Of a stretch of 64,000 nt of DNA, positions 11,039 to 24,240 are shown piece by piece (position 1 is the first letter of the stretch; each line of letters opens with the position of its first letter). Origin of the DNA: Mactra quadrangularis (taxonomy: Eukaryota; Mollusca; Bivalvia; Venerida; Mactridae); NCBI GenBank assembly GCA_025267735.1, contig CM046297.1, positions 23,710,011-23,774,010 on the forward strand, written 5' to 3'. The notes beneath the pieces are model-generated. The model did not search any database. It was not told where the DNA came from and saw only the letters and a list, made by a program, of their open reading frames with translations. The position numbers and the translations under genes were made by a program.

Positions 11039-12336
11039 CGAGAGGTGTTCAACTTATATTTGAACAGGTCTGAACTCTGATTCTGAAGCTCATAACCGGA
11101 TTGTTTCCTCTAAAAATTGCTTTTTATATGTATTGTTATGTAAATAATCATGTTCTATGAAACAAAATTATTTAAACTTATTTTATCAAACATATTTATA
11201 GCATGTTAGTTCACCACCCCAAAACATCATTTTTTAGAGTTTTACCACATTTTTTTGCTCTTAGATATGGCCTGTTGGATATGATATAAATGTTTTAATT
11301 ACCTTTTTTGTATCCCAATAGCATGTGAAATTTGATAAAATAAAATTACGTCTTTTAACAACAAAAATGCATTTTGTCATTTTAGACGTTAGTCCGAAAT
11401 CAGTGTTTCAGAGGATATATCATACATTCATTAATTTTACATAATAAATTTTGAAATAATTTAATTAAACATATCCGTATTAAAACTTTTATGTCCAAAG
11501 TGTGTAAATTGAAAGGAATTCAATAATCAATGAAGTTTTAAGGGGTCAAAAAGTGATCCTTTGTAGGGTAATTCAAAGACAAGTTAGAGAAAGTCGTCAC
11601 GTTTTGGTCAAATTTAGTAACGCATAAACACTATATTTTCACTTTTTATTATTGAAGTTGCTTAATAATATAGTCATACACCAATTTCATAGACATGATT
11701 TGCTTAATAGTTGTAGTTACTTTGATATGACCATGTTTAGAAGTGCTTACTTTAGCTTTCATTGCTTGATATGACGTCACATAACATAAATATAAAAGCC
11801 TCATTCAAAGCCTGTGTAGAGGTTTTGAAGAAGAACTTTGGGAATGTGTGACTTTATCACATAAACTAAACATATACACATATCAAATGAATTAGTAGTA
11901 GCAGAAACATTCATAAATAATGTTATTTATTATGTACTTGATCCAGCACAACGTTCATTTAGATAATGTTGTTGTCAGACAAATAAAATGCAATTTCACG
12001 CACATTTCGAAATGCAAAGAACCATAAGAAGTAGAAATATACATGAACAAATTGTGAAAGAAACAATTTTGCAAAATCTTATGGGATAATGATGAATAAC
12101 AACTTCTAAAGTGACCGTTTACTTTAGATTTCGCTATGTTCAAAACGCCAAAACTACGGTCCCTTCATTAATGTTTAATAACACCCTTATGTTGTTTCAA
12201 ATTTTTAACTGTAATATGCCATTCGATTATAGACAATCCACTTGTAACATATTCAAGTAAAATGTGGATATTTATTGCCAGAAATTGATTTTTATCCCAT
12301 CAAAAAAGTGTTCAAATATAAGTTGAACACCTCTCG
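11039..12336. mobile_element. 1.3-kb element with perfect 30-bp terminal inverted repeats
   Basis: Positions 11037-11066 and 12309-12338 are exact reverse complements over 30 bp, starting TACGAGAGGTGTTCAACTTA. If the outermost TA on each side is the target duplication, the element is 11039-12336, about 1,298 bp with 28-bp ends. TA target, length and end length all fit a mariner-type transposon. However, no transposase reading frame or DDE/D-like segment was recognised; the longest interior frame (62 codons, minus, 11955-12143) is uninformative. It is either a non-autonomous derivative or too decayed inside to read, although intact ends argue for a fairly recent insertion. Confidence 0.82.
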
Positions 12337-12338
12337 TA

Positions 12339-13052
12339 CCTTAATAGTCCTATTGAAATGGAGTTAAATATTTGAAATACTTATGAAAATGCATTGACAA
12401 AATGATATAAAATAACTAAGCTACAAAATAACAATAAAAAGTATTGCCATTCAGCAGTGAGCAAATTGCAATAGGAATAGCATGATATACCCATCGGAGT
12501 AACAAAATGACCAAATAGTACTAGATCCCTAATCTTTCCCGTCATCAATCAAATTAAAATGGTATAAACTTCATCAATATTTGTTTGTTGTTGTGTTGTT
12601 TAGTTAGCTAATACAAGACTCAATTACTACGAAAATGAATAGTTGTCATTTGATTTTTACTCAGACATTTTTCTATATTCTATATCATTGAACAAATTTA
12701 ACAAGATATAAAACATATTATCCTATATTTCAAACATCGTACGCGACCATTACGCATGCACAAACGTGTGCGCATCTGTTCTTGTAGATGAATAACAGTA
12801 AAACGAAGATAAAACGTACGTAATATGAACACTCCCTAAGGCTACAGGATGCCATTTTTATCACCGTTCCTCTAGTTCTAAAAATATAGAATTAAGTTAT
12901 AGCACTTCCTCATTAACCTTGTCGTACTTAAATGTCACGAAGTTCAATGTTCTGGTATAATGATAGTTCGAAATGAAAAAATGTCTATTTCATCGTGCGT
13001 ATTTTTATCGGCCTAATTATTCAAACGCCGTTTCTCAGCTTACGTTATCTGC
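12339..13052. other. Unique left flank of the tandem duplication
   Basis: AT-rich sequence between the inverted-repeat element and the start of copy A. It has no recognisable counterpart at the start of copy B, which sets the left limit of the duplicated unit. No gene is seen. Confidence 0.55.
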
Positions 13053-14283
13053 ATGCATTAATCACATAAGCGCTGTTTATCCAAATACATAATAGCATTT
13101 GCTTTGCGGACTAAAATCAATAACATTAAGGGATCTGGTAAGCCACATGAAAGATAAGTATCTTACAGAAACAACATGAATCTAGATTATTCCTTCTCAA
13201 ATGTCAATAAATTCATACATAATACATTTCATGAAGTTACAATATTAATATATGATACTTTATGGGAATCAGAAAAGTGGGATAGGTTTGACATAGTCAG
13301 CTTCTCGGTAAAGTCGACATGCAGACATCTCAAAAGAGGTTAATCTACGAGACGTTGTTCTTGATATACGTTTGCCTTTCCCATATTAAATCATAATACA
13401 TTTTAACACGCAATAATACTGCACGTTACTAAAATGTTTTTTCTGATATTATAAAACGATAGTTAAATAGACTATATAGAAAAGGGAATATATTTTAAAA
13501 GATACTTGGTGCTATGCAGGGTTCATTATGTTTGAAATATAAATAGTCATATTCGCTGTTAGTCATAACACCAGGAGCGTATCACGACGATTGTATAATC
13601 AATTATCAATAAGTTACCTATAATACACAGAGTAAAGAGTCAGCAACTGCTTCCGTGCTACGCACCTGTTTATCACAAACAAGTAATGGTACCCCCATCG
13701 TTTTCCATTTCTCCATACCGGACGAAATTTTATTTGAACACACAGGTATAATAGAACAAATTGTTTTGGTCAGAATTATAGATCAAAAGTTTGCTAAGAC
13801 TGCTGTGTCAAAAAGGATTAAAAGTCAAGACCCCCGTACTCTTATTATATCAAGAAAACATGATAAATTTAAGTCATTAGCCAAAACAAATACAAATATA
13901 ACTGTTATTTCATAGTACAATAGAGTTATGTTTTTGCTTTAAGCATTGCTTTGCAACGAAACTTTAGTCGTCTCACATCGTGACGGTACGTTGTATCGTC
14001 AATAAATGTATCCTTATATGCCTTGTAAAATGAAACAATCTGAAAAACCATTTAACTATTTAATATCACTATTATTTCATTCTTTACGTTTTTTGAAAAG
14101 ATTGAAACCGATCGAATTTAACATAAGGTCAAACGAAGTGAATCAACAAGTATGTTTTGTAGTTACAATCTTAGACGTGGGTGCAGTCCGAGTTATGTTT
14201 CTCATACGTATAATAAGCAGCACATCATACTGCACAAATGAAACGTCCGGTAATTTATCAATGCATTCATTGTTCTGTATAAC

Positions 14284-14700
14284 GTAAGCAGCATGTCAGA
14301 TATGGCCTACATATTGTTAATTGTTAAACAAACATAGAAACACGCTTAAGCACTCAGACGACTGTAAAAGGAATACAACATGAAATTATGATATATTTGC
14401 ACTTCGTAAAGAACATTTTATCAATACCAGTATGAAAATGTTAATAAAGAATACATATTGGTTAATTGTTTTGCATACCATGAAAAAGAGGTGAGTATGT
14501 CGGCTAAGATATTTCCGATTAGTCGATAAACTGCATGAACAACAAATGAAATATAAAGATTTGGGAAGACCTTGAATACCTAATGCATATTACAAAAAAT
14601 CAAACCGACGCCTGGGTGGTTACATTAGTTCCATTACATCAAGCTTGATTTGCAAGCACCGCTCCTGTTACTAGATATGCTGGTTATATGTTCTATGACA
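14284..14700. other. Block of very high A/B identity (copy A part)
   Basis: About 400 bp differ from 33371-33789 at only about five positions by eye, whereas the segment just upstream differs at 15-18 percent of positions. The block has no open frame and no obvious RNA structure. Recent gene conversion or a constrained non-coding function could explain it. Confidence 0.6.
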
Positions 14701-16230
14701 AAGAAAAATCATATGTATTAATTCAGTGAAAAAGCATTGATTTATCTTAGTATAATAGTATAATAGTTTTATTAACACAACTGGTGGTGTTTACACACAA
14801 ATACGACATACATTTGATAGTAAACTATACTATATATGTTTTTTACTCGCCGAAGTCTATAAATCGGCTCATTTAGAACTATGACGTGTTTCTAATAAAC
14901 AAGCCACATCGGTAGTGAATTTTACAACTGAAATGTCATCAAGTTCTTCACAAATACAGTTTTTAAATATGCGCATTTTTGCATCGTTTTCTTTCCTAAT
15001 ATTTTTGATTCAATATCGATGCCTCTCATTCTTAGCACACAACACCTATAAACATAAGGTGCTACTACAGTACGATGTTATTCAAGTTCTTTTTACTCGT
15101 AAATATGTCTTTATCAGACGCTACAATATCTTATATCAAACTTCATTTAGTATATAGAACCAGCCTATTGTCGTAAATCGGGCACATAATATTATGTTAT
15201 GAGATAAATACACCATGATGTATAACTTTGCCATCTAAGGATGGAGCAAACACGACATTAGGACATTGCTTTCAGCAAAAGTATGACTACTTAAATGATT
15301 TAGTACAAATATGCGCTTTTGTAGACCTGATCAGACAATCCGATTTGGCTGGTAATATAGAACTTAAAAAGCGTATTGGGCGTAATAATTTCTACAATTT
15401 CATGCTAATAAACGTTACATTTTAAGAAATAGTAAGTAAATTTACGAACACAATATCGTTGTTAATTATCAGTTAGTGATTATGAAAAATAAGGCATACA
15501 TTGAAGAGACCCGGTTATATCTTCATCACATATAACAATAAGACTGGTAATCATTTTCTGCAATTGTAATATTTATGTAATAGTTTTACATTTATGTAAA
15601 CAGTAATCGTACTTAAAGTGTTGGTATTGTACACGTTACACGTGTACATAAAATGATAATAATATAATAATAAAGACTTCATTTTAATAGGCTACACATT
15701 CGCTCTTCACAATCTTCAATCTGGGCCTCAATCAAACATACTACACAGTATATACAATATTAACATAATGATGAATGAATTTAAAAATATTTGAGAATAA
15801 GAAATGAGAAGTTTGTTAAGAAGAATTGAGAAAAGCATGTTATATAAATATGAAAATCAAATAAAGAGCAAAGTAACCTGAAAGAAACAAAACATTAAGG
15901 CAAACAGGAGCAATATGCATGAGTTAAGGCTGTTTGCAAGACAACTGGTTTGGGGTATTAATAATGAATATACACATGTATTTAACAACAAATGTAAAAC
16001 TTTAAAAAAGATATTTTTACTTAAAACTCGTAAATCTTCTTTACTTGTTTTAAGTTTACATCAGGTACCTTTCACGAATCGAATTATTCTCCATGGACAG
16101 TGATAAAGTATACATACACCTACAGCTTTAAATATATCCAGAGAAATAGATCTGCAAGATCTTAATCCTAAATTATATAAATATCGACCAATATGTTTTC
16201 AATTGTAATCAATGATCTTCATTCAGAGTT

Positions 16231-16365
16231 ATGTCACACAAAAGGGGTCACTCCAATCTGAGAATCAAGCCAGCGTCTAAAAGCGCAAATCTTGATGAAC
16301 CAAAAGGTTGTGTATGCTGCGATTGCCTCACTTCAACAATATGTAAAAGAGTATACCTTAAATGA
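16231..16365 (+). other. Short cysteine-rich open frame, possible exon or chance
   Basis: A 44-codon frame ends in GCVCCDCLTSTICKRVYLK and a stop. The last 28 codons are identical in copy B (frame from ATG 35437 to the stop at 35527-35529), but the whole surrounding stretch is also nearly identical, so conservation does not prove coding. An opposite-strand frame of 43 codons spans the same bases. No family was recognised. Confidence 0.12.
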
Positions 16366-18206
16366 TTTCGTTTAACCATTTGTCACTTACACAAAAACAA
16401 AACGAAGTGAAAACTCCTAAGGTATATTGATATCTGCAACACTATTCATTTGATTAAAAGTAATCACTGTAACATCGGCGAAAGTGCATAAACATGCAAT
16501 TTTAACTAAAGAACGTAGGTTGTTTCAATCCTAAAACAAACAAGGCACTGTCTAGTTGCTGCGTGTGAAAATGATATACGCTAAAATGATACTAAATTCA
16601 GACACGAGAAGCTATATTTTATAATTATTTTGTCTTATTTAACAACAAATGAATCCTCTTAAACAATATAAATCAAAATGTTTTTCCAGACAAATCCTTA
16701 AAATTCTAAATGCCAATGACATAAAAAATATGATCTACCGAAGGATGAAAAGTTCAAAATGTTTTTGTTCATTATGTTTAAAAGCCCACATATTTGTAGA
16801 TCTTTTACCTCAGTTCAAAATTTAAAAAACAAAGCAATCTTTTCAAACAGAATTATATTAACCATAAAAATCAAAATTGAAACCACTGCATATCTCGAAT
16901 TTCCCTCTTACAGTGGTGTGTTTGGTACATTAAAGAAAATCGTGTTTTAATTCCCAGTATTCATGTTCTGAAAAATGCTGCTTTATCATCAGACATCGCC
17001 ATTTGAGAGTTAAATAATTGTGAACTTATGCAACAAAATGACACCTTATATTATTTTATAGTTGCCTTAATTCTCGTAAGGGGTTGGAAAGAAACTAAAT
17101 TAATGAAATGTCACACAGGAAATATTTGAGAAAGAAACGAATTGTTGCAAAAGCCTGTCTATGTCCAACTATCTCGTGATTTTATTAAACAAGTCTATAA
17201 ACAGGCTTAATGGAGATATTAATCAGACATTTATTCAATTTGACAACTTGACATAAAACAAGTTCAAGTACTTATCACATCAAAAATGTAAATAAGCTAA
17301 ACTGCCATAAAAGTCAATAAAAGTAACATATTTGCAGTGCTCGTTACAGATATATTTGTTTGAACCTGTTTTAATAAATGTCACTATATTGTGACTGTTT
17401 CACAGAAAATGTTGTCTGTGATAATAACCAAAGAGGTTTCTATCGCCAGGTCATATAAGTATAATTACCTTAATATATCAGCCATTAGCAAAGTTCAACC
17501 CGTGCTTACCGTATATTTGGATGCTATAGTCTCGTCACTAACATAACATTACATAACCTTACATGTTTATTGTTTCAATGTTAATGTATATGTAAGTACA
17601 TATATTTCCCTTTATAGTACAATATCTATACTTAACATTTTGTTTTTATATTATCATTTACGTTTCGTATATACTAAACGCATGATGTGATAACTGACTT
17701 AGATAATTTCAGTAACTAAATTTCCACTCAAAGCATAAGAGGTTCTAAATGTATTGCTTAATGAAATGTAAACGTTCTTTTTTCAATTTTATATTTATTT
17801 TGTTTATTGATAGATTAAATTTCAGCTATTACATTAGCAATTAAATATAAAGTATTGCCCGACAAAACGATATTTGATACACATTCAAAAGGCATCCATG
17901 TCCTACTTTTGGCATCGTTGGCAATCACAGTACTTTCTTCCGTCACACTCCATACGTACCGTGGGTAATTTGACTGGCAACACCTCGTTTTTATGAACAT
18001 GAATGAGTCTAAAGAGACTAAATGAAATCGCATGTTACAATCAAATACTCTTCAATAACAATGACTTCATACTGGCATTTTCTTACTTAAAATAGAAACC
18101 AACGCACATGTATATTTTCTCAAAATGGTTGCGTAATTTCATTGGCTAGTTTTCCCCAGTGGTTTCCTTGCGGAACCAAAGGAAATGCCTCATTGATTAT
18201 TCATTA

Positions 18207-18416
18207 TTACGAGATTTTCCTAACAAAATGGCCCACGGTACATGACGCAGCATAGCGGAGTAATGTAACTTGGGATAACCGATGATGTACTTTTTGACTC
18301 TGTAAACAAAGATAAGATGTTCTCATGCCCGGCTTATGAACTCTGCCATCTATTAGTATGATACAAAATATTGTCGCGAAAAAAGAAATTATTGTCCTGG
18401 CTATGATGAAGCTCAT
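18207..18416 (-). CDS. Candidate small secreted basic peptide (hypothetical)
   Basis: A 69-codon frame starts MSFIIARTIISFFATIFCII, a hydrophobic stretch that looks like a signal peptide. A basic segment of about 45 residues follows, with cysteines at about 39 and 60 and many Arg, Lys and His. The frame is open further upstream (to 18563), but the Met at 18416 gives the best signal-peptide fit. The copy-B equivalent (37911-38103) has a 1-bp insertion within the signal-peptide region and an earlier stop. Most A/B differences are amino-acid changing, so purifying selection is not evident. A splice-acceptor-like TCTTTGTTTACAG lies inside the frame, so only the last 30 codons might be an exon. 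No family was recognised. Confidence 0.2.
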   Translation of the reverse strand: MSFIIARTIISFFATIFCIILIDGRVHKPGMRTSYLCLQSQKVHHRLSQVTLLRYAASCTVGHFVRKIS

Positions 18417-20144
18417 TATGTAACGCAGGGATAAGCTAGTATAGTAATTACTGTAGTTATGTGATTTAGATATAGAATTAATGCTTATTACAGCATCATA
18501 CCTTGTGATAAAATAAAGTTGACGACTTGTGTCAGAATGTAAATAAAGATAACTAAGGGACATTTTTGTTGTTATGTTAACATTTCAATTTTTAATATCC
18601 AGGTAATTTAATTCATTTTATCACAATAACTTTTCAATCACATAAACTGTCAGTGAATCATATTACAAAAGTCATATTAAAACGTCCTTTCTTTTCAAGA
18701 AAATGTCTCCGATGGTTGGTTTAAAAATGACATTTATTCTTCGTAAATTGCTATATTTATATTTACAAAACAGTCTGAAAATAAGATAGTTACGTCTATG
18801 TTTAACAATACTGTCTAGGTTTTAAAAGCATTGACCGTGGTCGTCCACCCCTTATAGAGCCACTAGGATAACGTAACTGTAATTATTCTGCAATCTCATA
18901 CAAATTAATTAAGATGATACTGTAAGCCAAAGCTCTGAGACAATTTTACAATTATTTAATAATTTTTGTTTTTACAAATGTCTGTGTCAAAAATCTTTAA
19001 GTAATGCGACGTAATTCGTGTATGTGAGCATATTCATACATCTATTAACTATAATGTACAATTTGATAGTTATACCCTAATTATCCCAATCTGCTATTGA
19101 TGCACAACTTTTCGGAATGTCATTGTAATTTATTCAAACACGTGTCAAAGGAAAGTCACTGAAAGTTCTTGGGCAGCTCTCAAGAAGGCATTAAACTTGT
19201 TAATCACATGTCAACACTTTCATCAAGTACAGTTACAGTAAACACTAGTATTTAAGTGGCACAACTTCTTACAACTAGCTAAAGCTTTGCTACGTCAACT
19301 AATTGCTCTCAAGGGATAATTTAAAGTACTTAATAATACCCTTTGGAAAATGTTTCCAGCATTTGACCTCGCTGTCTAAAAACCAGATGAGACAAACTAA
19401 GACACAGAACATGTAAAATTAATCATGGAGACAGTTCCTCAATTTGAAAAAATAACATTTAAGTAAAAATGTAAAATGTAAAAGATATCTGGTTATAAAA
19501 CTTGGCGTAAATTGTTTCAATATGTATTTGTCAATGAGTATTCGAACTAATGACAAAAAGAGCAACTACATTAATACTGATTTGAGTCACCGAACGTTTT
19601 AATTCAAAAGTTAAGTCAAAAACTTTGTACGTTTTCTTCTATAGAGAGTTTATCCAAATGCGTACTTTAGAGCTTTTAGAACAGTTTTAGAGATTAATTT
19701 GGAGCGGTTTTTATATAACATGGCTTCATCTTAAACATACTGTGATCAAAACTATTATTTCATGTATTGACAACCAAATTTTACTTTCAATTTCGATCTT
19801 CTTTCACTTTGAAGTGCCATAAATAACATAAGCACATTTAAGCAATACAGGTATTTGCATTTAATTCAAACATGTATCTTGTTCATTAGAGATGTTTGAA
19901 ATAGATAAACAAAGACAGTGTTACTTTTAATAATGGGTCTTTAAGAGCGTAGTCATTTTCTGACAAAGCTCATAAAAAAGAAGAAAAGGCCAGATATTAC
20001 AGTATTCTAAGAGATAATACTTAGAACGATTATGCTCAGCTGAAAAAGACATTACGAGGACACAAAGGCATAATAACGTCTATATGTTTATTAGCTTTTT
20101 TACAACAATCATATATATACTTAGGTAAAATTGCTAATTACATA

Positions 20145-20345
20145 TTATATCTCTTCACACGTGGAGATTCACGTGACAGACAAAAATGGCAATAATTTGA
20201 TAGTCAGTGATCTGTTGCCTCGAGTCACATCCAAATCCATTTCGTTGTTTTCTACAGCAAGAACTGGATTCTTAGTGCTCGGTACTAGAGGACACGGAAA
20301 CGGACTCGTCAGTAATAAGTCTTAATTTCAAAAACTTCCGTCATG
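20145..20345. other. Highly conserved A/B block open on both strands
   Basis: About 200 bp starting CACACGTGGAGATTCACGTG differ from 39664-39860 at only three or four positions, well below the surrounding divergence. Both strands are open for about 45-55 codons (plus: VEIHVTDKNGNNL...; minus: ...MDLDVTRGNRSLTIK...). One difference creates an earlier stop at the end of the plus frame in copy B. It could be an exon, a regulatory element or a gene-conversion tract; no protein family was recognised. Confidence 0.35.
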
Positions 20346-22240
20346 ATCAGGTCAAAAATATATTGGTACGATAATAACAAAACCAATGACCACTGGGAAA
20401 ACAATCATTTTTGATAAGATGTTGATACATAGTTATTTTTTCATTATGGATATTGCCATTATAAATTTACATAATGATCTTAAGAGTTTAAATCATAGAA
20501 CTATTATTGACGCCGATATCATTGCCACATTATGGCCAGCGGTAACCGACTATTAATGTTTTAGTATGTACATCAAAACAAATATACAATACGAAACTGA
20601 TAACCCTTCAAAATACAAAATAATGTATAATTATAAAGGCGCCGAAAATATTCTAAAATGTGCGATAATGGCCGCGATAAGCCTTTACTATCTGTTATTT
20701 AAGGTAACATGGTTATCTGTAGTTTTAATACGTAAGCATAAGAGCGCCAAACGTGTTTTTCTTAATATAACGTTACATTCATGGTAATCATATGTCATTT
20801 AATATAATGTATAGTATTTATTTGGTATATAAGACACAATGACGTAAGACTGTTTTGAATTCTTAGACCGTTATTTAGTGTAGTTACTATTTCCTAGACA
20901 ATGAACTGCTTTATACAGTCCAAGCTAACAATAATGATCATTTTGTCATATATTCTGAGATAACCATACATAATGATTGTAATAACGATGCCATTGACAA
21001 AATATGTAAAAACGTGGGCGATTGATGTCAAGGCACTGATAAATATTTAGATATTTATTAAAAGTTCGACTGTTATGATTCAAAATTCTTGCAACAAAAC
21101 ACTTTCTTCTACTCCATGTGGCATAATGTTAGTGATTTATTTAGGTCAAGCCAGAACTAATCAGAATATATATGTAGATTAGGAAATATGTTTTGTATCA
21201 ACCAACGAGATTAAAAAGACATACAACACAAACCAAGTCAATTATCTACAGTACCCATGAAAAGTTTGGAGACATGTTCACTTTGAAAGCCTTGTTCAGA
21301 GGTTTTATCAAACATTGACAACCATTTTTTTATATTCTTTTTGGCTTTGCTTTTTTTTTGTTATGGTACTATTTGTAGTTGAGACTACTAAAGTATTTTA
21401 AAATCTATATTATAGAAAAGAATTCCATTAAACTTGGTTTTGGAGGCCCTGGGATACCAGATGCTGAATTTCATAAATGTGATGCATTAAAAAAGGTGGT
21501 TTTCATTTACCCATTAACCATATTAAATATAATTAAAATAACGGCTTTACCAAAACCAATCAATGCAACTTTAGATTTTCTTATGTAATATACCATGTTT
21601 CCAAACTCTTAGTGAGTACTGTATATAGTTATGATATAAAAGATGAATCAAGTATCACAACACATACTACATTGATCCATGGCATTCAGTAAAAAAATAT
21701 GTCTCTTTGATATTGATAATTTTATTTCTTAATATCATATGTAGACATAATGCCTAGAACGAAATCAGAGGATTGAAAGCGAAAGAGTAATGACTTTTCA
21801 AAACATTACATAATAAAATGTTCTGGTTAAACTTACCGGATTATATCGGCAAATCTTTACAGCTCTACGATTTATAAGATGTGATACATGTAAACACTGT
21901 CATCAGTAGTTCATTTCAGAGATAAGTTTTTTTCTTCGTCGGATAATTTGATGTCTTATGAAGATACTCTCTTGTCAAAAGTTACTGAAAATAATAATAA
22001 TGTAATAGATATATTACAACATATGAAAAAATGTCATAATCGGTTGCCTAGTGTCGGCTGAACATTATACAATCGTTAATAATGTCCGTTAGGTCAATGG
22101 GCATTTAGCTTGTTGTGGACATTTCAGGCCATAATCGCATTAACCTAATGTTCAGGCTTAATACATTGTATTGATATGCATCATTAAATAAATTTTTGTT
22201 TCGTGCATTTACAATTATATTTCATAAAAATTGCGACACA

Positions 22241-22400
22241 AGATATTAATATTGAATATTTCTATTCTCATGGTTAAACGCCAAGCCAACACTAATTGTA
22301 GTCATTTTACGTTGACCAGCTCACCTAAACTGTCTTTCCTAGACCCTTGTCTACAAACGCTACTCGTATATTCGTTAATAAGGCATTTTCTACGCGTACG
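22241..22400 (-). mobile_element. Decayed SINE body fragment, head type 1
   Basis: Contains AACGCCAAGCCAACACTAAT and TCACCTAAACTGTCTTTCCT, matching the 3' part of the full SINEs at 26600 and 59242 without the tRNA head. The same fragment is in copy B (41765-41895), so it was present before the 19-kb duplication. Confidence 0.65.
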
Positions 22401-23860
22401 TTACTTATCGTGGAACATTCGACAACAATTTGGCGAAATTTTATCCAAGAGTTTAACAAATAAGAGCCTTTGCATTTTATCTTGTCAACAAACCTATATC
22501 TTTAAGATCTCGTATTCATTTAATTTCTAATAAATGTAACTTCTTTTCACATCACATTAATTGTCTCAACAGCCTCCGGTAAAAAATATTCCCATTTCCC
22601 TAATATCGCGTAATTTATAAGACGCTCACTTTATTCAGACAAATTAGTGTGATAACCTTTAATGACCTCCAAGTAACAATAATGATAGCTTATCATGTTA
22701 TTCAAGTCATTTTGCCTAACTTCTTAACTAGAAGCAACTTTATCCAGAATGAGAAAGTCAATCACGAAATTACGTGACAAATCACCAAATGACAATTACG
22801 TGACAACAAGTAAAGTCCAGGTGTTTTTGTTCACTTCACCAGATTTCTTGATTTACAGTTCGTACAATAAACAAAAAACTGTTTGTGTAAATAATACTAT
22901 GAACTAATCCTCGACAGGGGATACACAGGATGACCCTTAAATATATACTTTTAATAATTATGTTTTATGCGTGTCTTGTTGGTGTAATCGTAATGCGTTC
23001 TACCATTACAAGCAAAATTACTTAAGGGATAGTGGTTTATTCGCCACACCCATTTTGTTAAAATGAACTATGCAACTTTTATTTTCAATACTGCCTACCT
23101 CTAGAACGAATTGGTTCATTTTGATGTTTACACAAACACGTTTTGTTATTTTGTTCGAACAATATAGACAATGACAATTGGAATAACTTCTGTGGTATTT
23201 GTGAAACCTTTGAATTCGTTTGCTTATTAATGAATCACCATCAATTATATTTGTCTAATTACTAGCAAAAGAATCATATCGACAATTTTAAATTTCACAT
23301 TGTAAATACATGTCCAATATTTATAACAAAACAGAAACTTTGAATTCACATAAAATAGAAAAACTCTTTAAAACAAGATGCCCGACACTGAACGTCTGTT
23401 TTCGTCAGCTTATCTTCTTCCACAAAAATACGTAAATACTAGTAATTGAAACATACATTAAATGTCAAGAAAATAATATGTTTTGCTTTTCTTTAAAATA
23501 CTTGATAAACAAATTATTTTGTTTTGATATTTCACTCTTCATTTCTTGTATCATGATACGATGTGAACGACATATCTCTTCTATGGGTTCCCCTGTACGC
23601 AAATTATAAGCCATACTTACAATGGTAAATATTTTGGATTTTACCAGCGTCTTGAAGCTGAATGATATTTTTGAAATTGCGTTTGAAAGTCTGTTAGCTA
23701 AAATATCTTGTTGATTCTAATTAAATGAGTGGAAATATCATATTACGTTAATTCGTGATGAAAGATGAAACTCCTCGTTTGCATTCTGCTCTAGAAGCTG
23801 ATACTATATTTAAAGTGAAATTTTATTTGTTTATTTGTGGGATTGTATTAGTTTGTTTGG

Positions 23861-23905
23861 TTTTGTTGGGTTTAGCGCCGTAGCAACATATTGTATAGGT
23901 CATAT
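23861..23905 (-). mobile_element. SINE tail fragment
   Basis: GGGTTTAGCGCCGTAGCAAC followed by GTATAGGTCATATAACG is the shared SINE 3' domain. In copy B the matching site (43378-43430) continues for about 138 further bases that are missing here. Confidence 0.6.
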
Positions 23906-24092
23906 AACGACCTAAAAAGTACTAATATGTAATAATGTTTTCATTACGATATTAAAAATTTAACAATAATTATATTCAACGTAAAGTACATTTTATTAAT
24001 TAAGCAAGTATAATTGTCATGTTTTCTTATTGCCTATAGTTTAATACCGTATTATTAAAACTTTCTATAAAGTTTTAAATTTATATTTTCCC

Positions 24093-24240
24093 AGTCTATG
24101 ATATTAGTGGGTGCCCGTGACAACCAATTTCTAGTAATCATAACTTTATTTTGAACAACCAAATTTCTAAAAACACGATATTTTGCTAGCTGCTTAATGA
24201 CATGTTCGGCAGCCACTTTCATATTCCAATTTCGTAGCCG
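24093..24240. mobile_element. hAT-like MITE, decayed copy in duplication A
   Basis: Starts AGTCTATGATATTAGTGGG and contains ACAACCAATTTCTAGT and ACAACCAAATTTCTAAAA. It matches the better-preserved copy at 55771-55932 and the copy-B relative at 43752-43885. The ends are degraded here; membership is judged from internal similarity. Confidence 0.5.

Noticed and set aside
13655..13915. 86-codon plus frame at the start of copy A
   Set aside because: The copy-B counterpart is full of stops and indels, the divergence is high, and no domain was recognised.
14915..15157. 80-codon plus frame with a hydrophobic stretch, also present as a shorter frame in copy B (34077-34268)
   Set aside because: Copy B has frame-changing indels in the first half, there is no domain, and the A/B changes do not favour synonymous sites.
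17902..17973. Short minus-strand frame with four cysteines after an AG (VRMECDGRKYCDCQRCQK)
   Set aside because: Only about 23 codons long. In copy B two of the key positions are changed, all differences alter the amino acid, and no companion exon could be placed.
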